Below, one piece after another: positions 22,072 to 34,129 of a stretch of DNA of 47,097 bases. Within the stretch, counting starts at the first letter, position 1, and every line of letters begins with the position of its first letter. A program made the position numbers and the translations under genes. Origin of the DNA: an uncultured Clostridia bacterium. Its GTDB lineage: Bacteria > Bacillota > Clostridia > Christensenellales > UBA3700. The stretch covers positions 1-47,097 of the forward strand of contig CAMFVQ010000052.1 of the NCBI GenBank assembly GCA_945992255.1, in the 5' to 3' direction. The notes under the pieces were generated by a model, which was not told where the DNA came from, made no database searches, and saw only the letters and a program-made list of their open reading frames with translations.

Positions 22072-24255
22072 ATGGATTTTCAACAACTTCTAAATCCCGA
22101 ACAACTCAGACCCGTTATGGATACTGATGGCGCTGTTTTGGTGCTGGCAGGTGCGGGCAGTGGCAAGACAAGAGTTTTGACATATCGTATTGCATACTTG
22201 ATTGAAGAAAGAGGTGTCAGCCCATACAATATTTTGGCAATCACTTTTACCAACAAGGCTGCAAGCGAGATGAAAGAAAGAGTGCTCAATGTTACAGGCA
22301 AGAGTGGAGTGTTTATATCGACATTCCACGCTTTGTGCGCACGCATTTTGAGGGCGGAGATAGAGCAACTTGGCAACTACACTGCAAGTTTCACCATTTA
22401 TGATGACAACGACACCACTAGGATAATCAAGCGTGTGATTGCCGCCACAGGTATCGAGGTGGACAAGAATTTCCACAGAGATGTAAAGTGGCATATATCC
22501 AATGCAAAGAACCATTTTCTCACTCCTGATGAGTATTATTTCCGTATCAAAGACCAAAAGCTGTCCAAGCTTATTTGTGATGTATATGCCGAATATGAGC
22601 AAACTCTTGTGCAGAGTAATGCTTTGGATTTTGATGACCTGTTGTTGCACGTTGTGAAGTTGTTTACTTCCAACAAGGCGGTGTTGGAAAAGTATCAAGA
22701 CAAATTCCAATATATTCTTGTCGATGAGTTCCAAGATACCAACATTGTCCAATATATGATTGTCAGATTGCTTGCCCAAAAGTACGGCAATATTTTTGTC
22801 GTGGGCGATGATGACCAAAGTATTTATGGTTGGCGATGGGCGGAGAGCGAAAACATCGAAAAATTCCGCAAATTGTACAAAGATTGCAGACTTTACAAGC
22901 TCGAACAAAATTATCGTAGTACGGGCAATATCCTCAATCTTGCCAACAAAATTATTGCTTACAACACCAATCGTGTGGGCAAAACTTTGTGGACTGAGGG
23001 CGAAAAAGGCGTGGGCATTGTTTACCGCACACTTTACAATGAAAAGGCGGAAGCGGACTATGTGATGGAACAAATTACTTCACTTATTCGTTACAATGGT
23101 TACAAGTTTTCGGACTTTGCAATCTTGTATCGTGCCAACTCAATATCTCGCCCATTCGAGGAAAAACTCACACTTTACAACTATCCATACAAAGTGGTCG
23201 GTGGCAACAAATTCTTTGATAGAAAAGAAATCAAGGACTTTATTGCTTACCTAAAATTCTTGGTGAACAACAACGACAACGAGAGCTTGCTCAGAGTTAT
23301 CAATGTGCCAAAGAGGGGCATTGGAGATGGTGCAATCTCTAAGATTGTTGATGTTGCCAACCAAATGAATGCCAGCTTGTATTGGTGCATAAAGAACGTT
23401 CACCAACTTGGTTTGCCTGCTGCGACAGCTCGCAATATTGCCAAGTTTGCAGATGTTATTTGTTTGCTCGAAAATATCAAAGGACTAAAACTTGGTGAGT
23501 TCATAGACAGGGCAAAAGAGATAATCAACTTCGACAGCATGTATGATAAAAAAGTGGAAGAAGATGCCAACAGACTCGACAATATCGAGGACTTTGTGAC
23601 TGCGGTCAAAGAGTTCGAGCATGACAACAAAGAGGCAACTCTCGTGGACTTTTTGCAATCGGTATCATTGCTCAGCGACAATGAGAGCAATCAAGACACG
23701 GAAGATGCTGTCACAGTTGCGACAATCCACGGTGTAAAAGGATTGGAATATCGATGCGTGTTTATTGTAGGACTCGAACAAGGCATTTTCCCAACTTCTC
23801 GCAGTGAAGCCGATGAAGAAACTATGCAAGAAGAACGCCGAATTATGTATGTTGCGGTCACTCGTGCAAAGGAAAGATTATATTTGACCAATGTCACAGA
23901 GAGATTTAGATATGGCAAAAAAGAGTATTGTCAAGCAAGTAGATTTTTGGACGAGGGAGGATTGACAAAAGAAAGAGAAGACAAACTTCCGTATGAGAAA
24001 CAATATACTCCAACTCCAAGCAAGATTGACTTTACAAAAATATCCAAGCCAGCACCTGCATTTTCTACTCCAAAACAAGTGGCTGATACATCAAAAGACC
24101 TATCCCAATTCCAGGTGGGTATGACAGTAGAACATACAAGGTTTGGCAAAGGACAAATCGTGGAAATCATTGGAGAGAATGCCAAAATCCAATTCCCAGA
24201 GCTTGGAATTAAGACGTTCAATATGCGTCTAGCTCCAATCAAAATAGTGCAATAA
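22072..24255 (+). CDS. pcrA: ATP-dependent DNA helicase PcrA/UvrD
   Basis: Superfamily 1A 3-prime to 5-prime DNA helicase of 727 residues, used in repair and clearing of replication blocks. Walker A is AGAGSGKT at 26-33 and Walker B is DEFQD at 218-222. GDDDQSIYGWRWA, the VATIHGVKGLE motif and VAVTRAKERLYL follow in the normal order. The C-terminal 45 residues form a Tudor-like domain (TRFGKGQI), as in PcrA. It is followed by ligA after 30 bases, a pairing common in Gram-positive genomes. Confidence 0.96.
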   Translation: MDFQQLLNPEQLRPVMDTDGAVLVLAGAGSGKTRVLTYRIAYLIEERGVSPYNILAITFTNKAASEMKERVLNVTGKSGVFISTFHALCARILRAEIEQLGNYTASFTIYDDNDTTRIIKRVIAATGIEVDKNFHRDVKWHISNAKNHFLTPDEYYFRIKDQKLSKLICDVYAEYEQTLVQSNALDFDDLLLHVVKLFTSNKAVLEKYQDKFQYILVDEFQDTNIVQYMIVRLLAQKYGNIFVVGDDDQSIYGWRWAESENIEKFRKLYKDCRLYKLEQNYRSTGNILNLANKIIAYNTNRVGKTLWTEGEKGVGIVYRTLYNEKAEADYVMEQITSLIRYNGYKFSDFAILYRANSISRPFEEKLTLYNYPYKVVGGNKFFDRKEIKDFIAYLKFLVNNNDNESLLRVINVPKRGIGDGAISKIVDVANQMNASLYWCIKNVHQLGLPAATARNIAKFADVICLLENIKGLKLGEFIDRAKEIINFDSMYDKKVEEDANRLDNIEDFVTAVKEFEHDNKEATLVDFLQSVSLLSDNESNQDTEDAVTVATIHGVKGLEYRCVFIVGLEQGIFPTSRSEADEETMQEERRIMYVAVTRAKERLYLTNVTERFRYGKKEYCQASRFLDEGGLTKEREDKLPYEKQYTPTPSKIDFTKISKPAPAFSTPKQVADTSKDLSQFQVGMTVEHTRFGKGQIVEIIGENAKIQFPELGIKTFNMRLAPIKIVQ

Positions 24256-26235
<1,980 letters not shown>

Positions 26236-26247
26236 AAAATCATTTTG

Positions 26248-26275
26248 GCAGGTACTTTTGGAGTACCTGCTTTTT
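26248..26275 (+). terminator. Terminator of pcrA-ligA
   Basis: GCAGGTACT (26248-26256) and AGTACCTGC (26262-26270) form a 9-bp stem followed by five T residues. Confidence 0.92.
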
Positions 26276-26346
26276 GTTTATTTTGGACAAAAAATCGTTT
26301 TGGGGCGAAATATCGCAAAATTGCTCTTTATTTTATTATAATAATG

Positions 26347-26375
26347 TTGTAAAAGTATTTTGTTTGTGCTATATT
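26347..26375 (+). promoter_or_regulatory. Promoter of the yicC-rpe operon
   Basis: TTGTAA (26347-26352) and TATATT (26370-26375) are separated by 17 bp. A further TATAAT lies at 26379-26384 but lacks a matching -35 box. Confidence 0.6.
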
Positions 26376-26404
26376 ATTTATAATAATTAAAATCGGAGTA
26401 GTGT

Positions 26405-27286
26405 ATGCAAGTATACAGCATGACAGGTTATGGCAAGGGCGTTAGCGAAAGCCAAAACCAAAGACTGACCATAGAGCTAAAAGCTGTCAACCATAGATTT
26501 TTGGACCTCAATGTCAAGCTCCCTAAGGGCTTTACATTCGCAGAAGATATCATCAGAAAGATTGTCAAAGACAATGCAGTGAGAGGTCACTTTGATATTT
26601 TTGTCAATTATGAGGACTCTCGCCAAGATAAAGCCGAGCTTGCAGTAGACTATGCACTCGCAACCAAGTATTATGAGATTGCCACCAAGATAAGCGAGCT
26701 TATCGGCAAAGAAAACAATGTGGCTGCCAATGAGCTTATGCGTATGGCTGATGTCATCACTTCCACAACAAGCGAACAAGATGAAGAGTTCCTAGCACAA
26801 CTCGTGCAAGATGCTTGTAAGACAGCTTGTGACAATATCAATGTTATGCGTGCTAAGGAAGGTTCACTCATTATGGCGGACTTGCTAGACAAGGTGACAG
26901 AGCTAGAAAGCTATGTCCAAGAGATAGAAAAACTTACTCCTAGTATGGTGGAAGAACACAAAGTCAAACTGAAAGAGCGTATCCAAGAAGCTCTCCAAGA
27001 TGTTGTGGTCGATGAAACAAGACTTCTCAACGAAGTTGCCTTCTACAGCGACAAGGTGTGTGTAGATGAAGAAATTACTAGACTTTTCTCGCATATTACT
27101 CACTTTAGAGGTATCGTTCAGGCTGGTGGTGCAGTGGGTAAAAAACTCGACTTCATCGTGCAAGAGATGAACAGAGAAACCAACACTATCGGAAGCAAAT
27201 GTTGCAATATCGCAGTGACAGACAAAGTTTTGTCTTGTAAGAACCTCATAGAAAAAATTAGAGAACAAATACAAAACATAGAGTAA
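26405..27286 (+). CDS. yicC: YicC-family endoribonuclease
   Basis: Protein of 293 residues with the family opening SMTGYGKG and ELKAVNHRFLDLNVKLP. The C-terminus carries the conserved GKKLDFIVQEMNRETNTIGSK, which includes the DF.xQEMNRE signature. YicC proteins act as endoribonucleases and affect RNA turnover. It starts after CGGAG and opens the long housekeeping operon. In Bacillus and Clostridia remA usually follows; here gmk follows directly after 13 bases. Confidence 0.92.
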   Translation: MQVYSMTGYGKGVSESQNQRLTIELKAVNHRFLDLNVKLPKGFTFAEDIIRKIVKDNAVRGHFDIFVNYEDSRQDKAELAVDYALATKYYEIATKISELIGKENNVAANELMRMADVITSTTSEQDEEFLAQLVQDACKTACDNINVMRAKEGSLIMADLLDKVTELESYVQEIEKLTPSMVEEHKVKLKERIQEALQDVVVDETRLLNEVAFYSDKVCVDEEITRLFSHITHFRGIVQAGGAVGKKLDFIVQEMNRETNTIGSKCCNIAVTDKVLSCKNLIEKIREQIQNIE

Positions 27287-27299
27287 CATAGGAGAAGTT

Positions 27300-27926
27300 A
27301 TGGCTAAGAGAAAAAAAGGCTTGCTTATAGTTGTGTCAGGACCATCAGGAGCAGGTAAAGGTACAGTGCTAGCTCACGCAATCGCAAATTATCCAAATCT
27401 TCAATATTCGGTATCGGTGACCACTCGTGCACCAAGACCAGGTGAAAAGGACGGAATAAATTATTATTTTGTCAACCAAGAAGAATTCAAAACAATGTTG
27501 CACAACAACGAATTGCTCGAATTCCAACCAGTATATGGCAACTTCTATGGCACTCCAAAGAAAAAAGTACTCGAAAAACTCGAACAAGGCTTTGATGTCG
27601 TGTTGGAGATAGATGTAAAAGGCGCTTTGGAAATCAAGAACAAATTCCCACAAGCGGTGATGATTTTCCTCACCCCTGCCAACAAAAGCACTATCGAAGA
27701 ACGCCTCAGAGGCAGAAGCACAGAGAGCGAAGAACAACTCAAAGTGCGTATATCATCAGCTATTGATGAACTCAAACAAGCAGTATTCTATGACTACATA
27801 GTTGTCAATGAAGATGCGGAAATGGGCGCTCAAGATATTATATCTATCATCAGAGCCCAAAAATGCAGTGTAGATAACAATAAAAAATTTATAGATAATT
27901 TAATATATGGAGGTAACAATCTATGA
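27300..27926 (+). CDS. gmk: Guanylate kinase
   Basis: Phosphorylates GMP to GDP; 208 residues, typical size. The P-loop GPSGAGKGT is at 14-22, and the GMP-binding TTRAPRPGEKDGINYYF follows. Ribosome site AGGAG precedes the ATG. Its stop overlaps the rpoZ start (ATGA), so the two are translationally coupled. Confidence 0.97.
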   Translation: MAKRKKGLLIVVSGPSGAGKGTVLAHAIANYPNLQYSVSVTTRAPRPGEKDGINYYFVNQEEFKTMLHNNELLEFQPVYGNFYGTPKKKVLEKLEQGFDVVLEIDVKGALEIKNKFPQAVMIFLTPANKSTIEERLRGRSTESEEQLKVRISSAIDELKQAVFYDYIVVNEDAEMGAQDIISIIRAQKCSVDNNKKFIDNLIYGGNNL

Positions 27927-28123
27927 TGATCGATCCACCTATCGACAAACTTATTAAAAAGGCAGAATGCAGATATGCACTTGTTTGTGCAGTTGCTAAA
28001 AGAGCAAGACAACTCGATGCTCAAAATCCAGAACTCTATCAAGAGACTGGCGAAAAGTCTATCTCTATTGCAGCAAGAGAAATCTATGACGGCAAAATCG
28101 TTGTAAAGAGAGAAAATATCTAA
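27923..28123 (+). CDS. rpoZ: RNA polymerase omega subunit
   Basis: Small subunit that helps RNA polymerase assembly; 66 residues. The pattern PPIDKLIKKAECRYALVCAVAKRARQL and the later SIAAREIYDGKI match omega. A good ribosome site GGAGG lies inside the gmk end. ATG at 27923 or 27926 may be used. Its place between gmk and coaBC is the standard Firmicutes order. Confidence 0.93.
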   Translation: MMIDPPIDKLIKKAECRYALVCAVAKRARQLDAQNPELYQETGEKSISIAAREIYDGKIVVKRENI

Positions 28124-28124
28124 T

Positions 28125-29309
28125 ATGCTTACAGGACTCAATGTACTTGTCGGCGTGACTGGTGGCATTGCTTGCTACAAGTCATGCGAAATAGTATCAA
28201 GACTTAGGAAGCTTGGTGCAAATGTCGATGTCATTATGACCAAAAATGCCACCGAATTTGTTGCTCCGCTCACTTTCGAGACTTTGTCTGCTCGTCCAGT
28301 CGTGACCAGCACTTTTGACAGAGATCGCAAGTGGGAAGTAGAGCATATAGCACTGGCTAAAAAGGCTGATATTTGTGTGATAGCTCCTGCTACCGCCAAT
28401 GTGATTGCCAAACTAAGTCAAGGTATTGCCGATGATATGTTGACCACGACAGCACTAGCTCTAAAATGTCCTATCATCATAGCTCCAGCTATGAACACCA
28501 ATATGTTGGACAATCCCCAAACGCAAGCAAATATCGCCGACCTTAGGTCAAAAGGCTTTATTTTTGTAGACAGCGTGTCGGGTAGACTTGCTTGCGGTGA
28601 CAGCGGTAAGGGCAAAATGGCAGAGCCTGCTGACATAGTAGATATGATAGTAAAGACACTCATTCCAAAACAAGATTTCGAGGGCAAAAGAGTGTTAGTA
28701 AGTGCAGGTGCTACCCAAGAAAGTTTGGACGGAGTAAGATTTATTACCAACCGCAGCAGTGGTAAAATGGGTATAGAGATTGCAAAGGCAATATCCAAGC
28801 GAGGCGGCTTAGTTACACTGGTGGCAGGTATTGTGAGTGTGGACATTCCAAGCTATTTGCACAAGGTAATCAAAGTCAAATCTACTCAGCAAATGTACGA
28901 CGCTGTCATAGGCGAAGTAGAGAACAACGATATTATTATCAAAGCCGCCGCACCAAGTGACTACAAACTAAAAGAGCAGTTCGCCAACAAAATCAAGGGT
29001 GACAGCTTGACGCTAGAGTTGGTCAAAAACCCTGACATTGCCAAAGTGGTAGGAGAGATAAAACAGGACAAGAAGTTGATTATTTTTTGTGCCGAAACAA
29101 CCAACTTAGAGGAGTCCGCTTTGCAAAAACTTCAAAGTAAAAATGCAGATATGGTCATTGCCAATGATGTTACCCAACAAGGTGCAGGCTTTGATGTAGA
29201 TACCAATGTTATATCAATTTTTACCAAAGAAGGCTTGATTTACCAAAGTGGTATCGTGCCAAAGAAAGACTTAGCACATATTATTGCGGACAAAATAACT
29301 TTGTTATGA
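28125..29309 (+). CDS. coaBC: Bifunctional phosphopantothenoylcysteine decarboxylase/synthetase
   Basis: Two steps of coenzyme A synthesis in one 394-residue flavoprotein. The CoaC half (about 1-180) has GVTGGIACYKS, catalytic H74, PAMNTNM at 121-127 and C157 in LACGDSGKGKMAE. The CoaB half begins near residue 185 with VLVSAGATQE and FITNRSSGKMG. It starts one base after the rpoZ stop and has only a weak ribosome site, so coupling is likely. Its end overlaps the priA start. Confidence 0.96.
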   Translation: MLTGLNVLVGVTGGIACYKSCEIVSRLRKLGANVDVIMTKNATEFVAPLTFETLSARPVVTSTFDRDRKWEVEHIALAKKADICVIAPATANVIAKLSQGIADDMLTTTALALKCPIIIAPAMNTNMLDNPQTQANIADLRSKGFIFVDSVSGRLACGDSGKGKMAEPADIVDMIVKTLIPKQDFEGKRVLVSAGATQESLDGVRFITNRSSGKMGIEIAKAISKRGGLVTLVAGIVSVDIPSYLHKVIKVKSTQQMYDAVIGEVENNDIIIKAAAPSDYKLKEQFANKIKGDSLTLELVKNPDIAKVVGEIKQDKKLIIFCAETTNLEESALQKLQSKNADMVIANDVTQQGAGFDVDTNVISIFTKEGLIYQSGIVPKKDLAHIIADKITLL

Positions 29310-31495
29310 TAGCAAGAGTTATTGTTGATATATCTTCGGCACAAGTAGATAAAATTTTTGATTATTCCATACCCTCAGATCTTGACTTGGTGAAGGGCGA
29401 CAGAGTGTTAGTCCCCTTTGGTCCAAAAAGGCTTGAGGGCTTTTGTATTGATATAGTAGAAAGTAGCGATGTCCAAAATCTCAAGCCAGTGATAAGCAAG
29501 CTAGATAGCTTTGTTTGTATCAAGCCTGAGATGATAGAGCTGATGCAATATATGAAAAACGAGATGTTTATCAGGTATTGTGACAGCTTGCGCCTGTTCA
29601 TTCCGCCAAAGTTAAGAGGTGGCAAAATCAAAGAGCTAACTCGTATCTTTGTAGAGCTGAATGGAGAGTATGAAGAGGTACTTGCCAAGGTAGGTACAAG
29701 GGCGGCAGTCCAACGCCAAATAGTCGAATATCTCAAAACAGGTGGCGAATTTTTGAATGAGCTGGGAGAAAAATTCGGCATTGCTGCAATCAATGCTTTG
29801 GCAGGCAAAGGACTAGTAACAAAGGCAGAAAAGCAAGTTGAGAGAACTCCGTTCGATGAGCTGTGCGGAAAGAAGTTGGATATAGAGCTCAGCCAAGAAC
29901 AGCAACTTGCTTTGGATAAGATTTATGCCACAGACAAGACAACAATCTTGCTCCACGGTGTGACCGGCAGTGGTAAAACAATGGTATATATCAATGCTAT
30001 CCAAAGAGCATTGTCACAAGGAAAAAGTTGTATTATGCTCGTGCCTGAGATTTCGCTCACTCCCCAAATGCTCAAGAATTTTCGAGCTTATTTTGGTGAT
30101 AGCGTGGCTATGCTTCACAGCGGATTGTCCGATGGTGAGAGGTATGATGAGTGGCGAAAACTCCACAGCGGACAAGCTAAGATTGTCATTGGTGCTAGGT
30201 CAGCTATATTCGCACCAGTCGAAAATGTGGGGCTTATCATCGTAGATGAAGAGCATGATGGCTCGTATGTAAGCGACTCCAATCCAAGATTTAAGACAGT
30301 AGACATAGCAGAGTTTAGGGCAAAATACAATGGCGCTAAGGTCGTGTTGGGCAGTGCAACTCCATCACTTGAAAGCTATAAGCTTGCCAAAGAAGGCGAA
30401 TACGAGTTGGTCAAGATGACAAAGCGTATCAGTGTGCATGGTATGCCAGAGATGACTATTGTGGATATGAGTCGAGAGATTTTGTGCGGCAATGCAGGTA
30501 TGTTTTCGGTATCATTCAAGCAAGCTTTGCAAGAGACGATTGCAAGGGGCGAGCAAGCAATGATATTCCTCAATCGCCGTGGCCATTCTTCTTTCGTTAT
30601 GTGCAAAAAGTGTGGCTATGTTGCCAAGTGCGAAGATTGTGATGTGGCACTGACTTATCACTCAATAGACAACCAACTAAAATGTCACTATTGTGGCAAA
30701 AGATATCAGATGCTTACCCATTGTCCAAGTTGTGGAAGTGACAGCATCAGATACGGCAAGGTTGGCACTCAGAGGGTGGTGGAAGAAGTCCAAAGGCTTA
30801 TTCCAAATGTCAAAGTGTTGCGTATGGACAACGAAACAACGACCACTAAGACAGCATATTTGGATATTTTGTCAGCATTTGCCGAGCAGAAAGCGCAAGT
30901 GTTGGTAGGCACGCAGATGATTGCTAAGGGACACGACTTTCCCAATGTGACACTGGTAGGCATACAAGATGCGGATATTAGCTTGTACAATTCGGATTAT
31001 CGCTCAAGTGAGCGTACATATCAGCTTGTTACTCAGATAGCAGGCAGAGCAGGCAGAAGTGACAAAGCAGGCAGAGTGTATTTGCAGACTTATGCACCCA
31101 ACCACTATGTGTACAGGTTTGCCAAAGAAAACAACTATGTAGGCTTTATCGAAAAGGAAATGAATGTGAGAGCAACCACCAAGTTTCCGCCTTATTCGAC
31201 TATTGTCCGCATTTTGATGACAAGCGAAATCGAGCAGAAAGTCATCGATTATGCCAAAGTCGTGTACAACGATATGTTGCTTCTCAGAGATAAATATCGA
31301 GATGAATTCTTGTATTTGCAAGCAATGAAATCGCCAGTTACACGCATACAAAACAAATATAGATATCAGATTATTGCTCGATTTAGGAATGAAAAGAGCA
31401 ACCAAATAATAGGAAAAATATACAACATTATCAATATGCACAAATCCAACGGAGTATATACGTTCATCGAGAATGACCCCAAGAATTTGAGCTAG
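29306..31495 (+). CDS. priA: Primosomal helicase PriA
   Basis: Restart helicase for stalled replication forks; 729 residues. Walker A is GVTGSGKT at 218-225 and the DEEH box is at 314-317. Eight zinc cysteines are seen at 433, 436, 442, 445, 460, 463, 473 and 476. The helicase C-terminal motif QIAGRAGRSDKAG follows. The ATG overlaps the coaBC stop by 4 bases. All functional residues are in place. Confidence 0.96.
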   Translation: MIARVIVDISSAQVDKIFDYSIPSDLDLVKGDRVLVPFGPKRLEGFCIDIVESSDVQNLKPVISKLDSFVCIKPEMIELMQYMKNEMFIRYCDSLRLFIPPKLRGGKIKELTRIFVELNGEYEEVLAKVGTRAAVQRQIVEYLKTGGEFLNELGEKFGIAAINALAGKGLVTKAEKQVERTPFDELCGKKLDIELSQEQQLALDKIYATDKTTILLHGVTGSGKTMVYINAIQRALSQGKSCIMLVPEISLTPQMLKNFRAYFGDSVAMLHSGLSDGERYDEWRKLHSGQAKIVIGARSAIFAPVENVGLIIVDEEHDGSYVSDSNPRFKTVDIAEFRAKYNGAKVVLGSATPSLESYKLAKEGEYELVKMTKRISVHGMPEMTIVDMSREILCGNAGMFSVSFKQALQETIARGEQAMIFLNRRGHSSFVMCKKCGYVAKCEDCDVALTYHSIDNQLKCHYCGKRYQMLTHCPSCGSDSIRYGKVGTQRVVEEVQRLIPNVKVLRMDNETTTTKTAYLDILSAFAEQKAQVLVGTQMIAKGHDFPNVTLVGIQDADISLYNSDYRSSERTYQLVTQIAGRAGRSDKAGRVYLQTYAPNHYVYRFAKENNYVGFIEKEMNVRATTKFPPYSTIVRILMTSEIEQKVIDYAKVVYNDMLLLRDKYRDEFLYLQAMKSPVTRIQNKYRYQIIARFRNEKSNQIIGKIYNIINMHKSNGVYTFIENDPKNLS

Positions 31496-31503
31496 GAGGA
31501 AAT

Positions 31504-31947
31504 ATGGCACTTAGAGATATAGTACAAGACACCCAACCAAGTTTGAGAAAAATTAGTAGATCTGTCACAACTTTTGATGAAAAGTTGGGCAAGTTGTTAG
31601 ATGATATGAAAGAAACAATGGAAGTGGCGGACGGAGTAGGTCTTGCCGGTCCTCAAGTGGGCATCAATCGCCGTTTGGCAGTGGTGGAAGTCGAAGAATT
31701 TTACCTCGAACTCATCAACCCTGTTATCGTGGAAGCAAGCGGTGAACAAATTGGTGCAGAGGGCTGTTTAAGCGTAAAAAATCGTTATTGCAATGTCAAA
31801 AGACCAAGCAAAATCACTGTCCAATTCCAAGACAGATTCGGCAATCACAAAAGCATTACTGTCCAAGATTTTATTGCTCGTGCTTGTTGTCACGAGATTG
31901 ACCATTTGGACGGCATTTTGTTCTATGACAAGGAGTACAAAGACTGA
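31504..31947 (+). CDS. def: Peptide deformylase
   Basis: Removes the formyl group from new proteins; 147 residues. The three motifs are G44-V-G-L-A-G-P-Q51, EGCLS at 86-90 and HEIDH at 130-134, giving metal ligands C88, H130 and H134. In motif I the second Ala of the usual GxGLAAPQ is Gly. Ribosome site AGGAGG precedes it. It overlaps fmt by one base (TGATG), which fits their joint role in formyl-methionine metabolism. Confidence 0.96.
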   Translation: MALRDIVQDTQPSLRKISRSVTTFDEKLGKLLDDMKETMEVADGVGLAGPQVGINRRLAVVEVEEFYLELINPVIVEASGEQIGAEGCLSVKNRYCNVKRPSKITVQFQDRFGNHKSITVQDFIARACCHEIDHLDGILFYDKEYKD

Positions 31948-32876
31948 TGAGAGTAGTGTTTTTGGGTACACCTGACTTTGCGGTCGGCTCACTTCAAGCA
32001 GTATATGATGCAGGGCATGAGATAGTGGCAGTGGTCACCCAACCTGACAAAGAACGCAATCGTGGCGTGGTGAGCTTTTGTCCTGTAAAACAAAGAGCGG
32101 TAGAATTGGGACTTAATGTACTCCAATTCGACAAAATCCGCACTGAGGGCGAAGAAATTTTGAGAGGGCTTGCACCTGATATTATGATAACTTGTGCCTA
32201 TGGACAAATTATATCCCAAGCGATTATCGACATTCCAAAGCACGGAATCATCAATGTGCATGCCTCACTTTTACCAAAATTCAGGGGATCTAGCCCTATT
32301 CAATGGGCAATTTTGACAGGACAAACTCAGACTGGTGTGTCCATTATGCGTACAGCTTTGGGCATAGACAGCGGCGGGGTTTTGCTCCAAAAAGTTGTGG
32401 ATATTTTGCCTGATGAAACAGCAGGTGAGCTTTTTGATAGATTGAGCGAGCTTGGTGCTGAGGCTTTGATAGAGGGATTGGAGATTATCCAAAGCGGAAA
32501 GGCTGTCTACACTCCACAAAACGAGAGTGAGGCCACGCATTATCCAATGCTCAGTCGAGAAGATGGCAAAATAGATTGGAGCCGTTCTGCCCAAGAGATT
32601 GGTTGGCATGTCCGTGGTATGAATCCTTGGCCATCGGCTTTTTCGCATATCGGAACAAAAATGTTCAAGATATGGAAAGCTCAACCTATTGAAGATATGA
32701 CAGAGCTGAATGGTTTGGGTGTCGGTCAAATATGGACAGATAACAAACGAATGATTGTCAAGTGTGGAAAGGGCTGTTTGGAGTTGGTAGAAGTTCAACT
32801 TGAAGGAAAAAAACGCATGGATACAAAGAGTTTTTTGCTGGGCAACAAACTCAATATTGGAGATAAATTAGACTGA
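31947..32876 (+). CDS. fmt: Methionyl-tRNA formyltransferase
   Basis: Adds the formyl group to initiator Met-tRNA; 309 residues. The catalytic triad is N103, H105 and D141, within NVHASLLPKFRGSSPIQWAI and the following IDSG. A C-terminal OB-like domain completes the normal length. Start and stop codons each overlap the neighbours by one base. Confidence 0.97.
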   Translation: MRVVFLGTPDFAVGSLQAVYDAGHEIVAVVTQPDKERNRGVVSFCPVKQRAVELGLNVLQFDKIRTEGEEILRGLAPDIMITCAYGQIISQAIIDIPKHGIINVHASLLPKFRGSSPIQWAILTGQTQTGVSIMRTALGIDSGGVLLQKVVDILPDETAGELFDRLSELGAEALIEGLEIIQSGKAVYTPQNESEATHYPMLSREDGKIDWSRSAQEIGWHVRGMNPWPSAFSHIGTKMFKIWKAQPIEDMTELNGLGVGQIWTDNKRMIVKCGKGCLELVEVQLEGKKRMDTKSFLLGNKLNIGDKLD

Positions 32877-34129
32877 TGAGTGATATTAAGATTAGCTACG
32901 AAATATTGTCCAACATATACAAAAACAAGGCTTACAGCTCGATAGAACTTGGCAAAAAATTGGAATATGCCAATTCTAGCAAGTTGGTGACCAAGCTTGT
33001 GTATGGTGTGTTGGAGAGAGATGTAGAGCTGGAATATTATATTACACATATGACCAAAAAACGCCCCCAAGCAAGTGTGGTCATTATACTCAAAATGGGT
33101 ATGTATTGTATCAAATATATGGATTCTATGCCGATATATGCAGTAGTCAACAATATGGTGGACTTGACCGAATTCATTGGTAAAAGACAAGTCAAAGGCT
33201 TTGTCAACAGCTTTTTGAAGACATTCTGCACCCAAAAAGCCGAGTTGCCAACACTCAGAGCCCCAAGGCTGTCTGTCGAGTCATCTACACCGCTTTGGTT
33301 GGTTATCAAATATATCAAACAATATGGATATGATACCGCAGAACAATTTTTGATGGCACAAAGCAAGAAAAAAGAACATATAAGGGTCAATACAAGACTG
33401 AGTAGCCTAGATGAAATCACTCAAAAACTTGATGATATGAAAATCGAGTATGAGGTGTCGCCAGTGGGCGGATTGTGGGTAGACAATACCAAAGAAATTC
33501 ACAAGCTGTTCGAGCAAGGGCTTATCACAATTCAGTCAATGACGTCAATGTTGTGCGTTCAAGCTATGCAAATCGAGAATGGCGACAAAGTGCTTGATAT
33601 GTGTTCTGCACCCGGCGGCAAGGGAATATATGCCCAAGAAGTTGCTAGCAATGTCGAGGTGGTGGCTTGCGATATTCATCCTCATAGAGTTGAGCTTATC
33701 CAGTCTTATGCTCGCCGTATGAAAGCCGACCAAATTGCAATAATGGAACACGATGCAATGACTTTTGACCCAAAATTCGAGGGCGTGTTCGACAAAGTAT
33801 TGTGCGATGTGCCTTGTAGCGGTTTTGGTGTGGCAAAGAAAAAGCCTGATATTTATCTCAACACAACTTTGAGCGATGTCGAAAGTCTAGCCAATGTTCA
33901 GTATGAGATTTTGTCCAATGCGGTGAGATATGTCGCCGAGGGGGGCTGTCTTGTTTATTCGACTTGCACATTGCTCAGAGAAGAAAATTATAACATTGTG
34001 GGCAAGTTTGTCAAAGAACACTCAGAGTGGAAGATAGAATATCATCAACAATATTTGCCAAATGAAGAGGGCTATGACGGCTTTTTCGTGGCAAGATTGA
34101 GAAGGAAAAAAGATGAAAATATTGCTTGA
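32876..34129 (+). CDS. rsmB: 16S rRNA (cytosine-967-C5)-methyltransferase
   Basis: NusB-like RNA-binding N-terminus followed by a SAM-dependent methyltransferase; 417 residues. The SAM motif is SAPGGKG from residue 244. The catalytic cysteines are C314 in DVPCSG and C364 in YSTCT. The gene overlaps fmt by one base and rlmN by 17 bases. Confidence 0.95.
   Translation: MSDIKISYEILSNIYKNKAYSSIELGKKLEYANSSKLVTKLVYGVLERDVELEYYITHMTKKRPQASVVIILKMGMYCIKYMDSMPIYAVVNNMVDLTEFIGKRQVKGFVNSFLKTFCTQKAELPTLRAPRLSVESSTPLWLVIKYIKQYGYDTAEQFLMAQSKKKEHIRVNTRLSSLDEITQKLDDMKIEYEVSPVGGLWVDNTKEIHKLFEQGLITIQSMTSMLCVQAMQIENGDKVLDMCSAPGGKGIYAQEVASNVEVVACDIHPHRVELIQSYARRMKADQIAIMEHDAMTFDPKFEGVFDKVLCDVPCSGFGVAKKKPDIYLNTTLSDVESLANVQYEILSNAVRYVAEGGCLVYSTCTLLREENYNIVGKFVKEHSEWKIEYHQQYLPNEEGYDGFFVARLRRKKDENIA

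Noticed and set aside
22090-23073. Long minus-strand frame of 327 codons opposite pcrA
   Set aside because: It is fully antisense to clearly conserved helicase motifs and has no recognisable domain or ribosome site.
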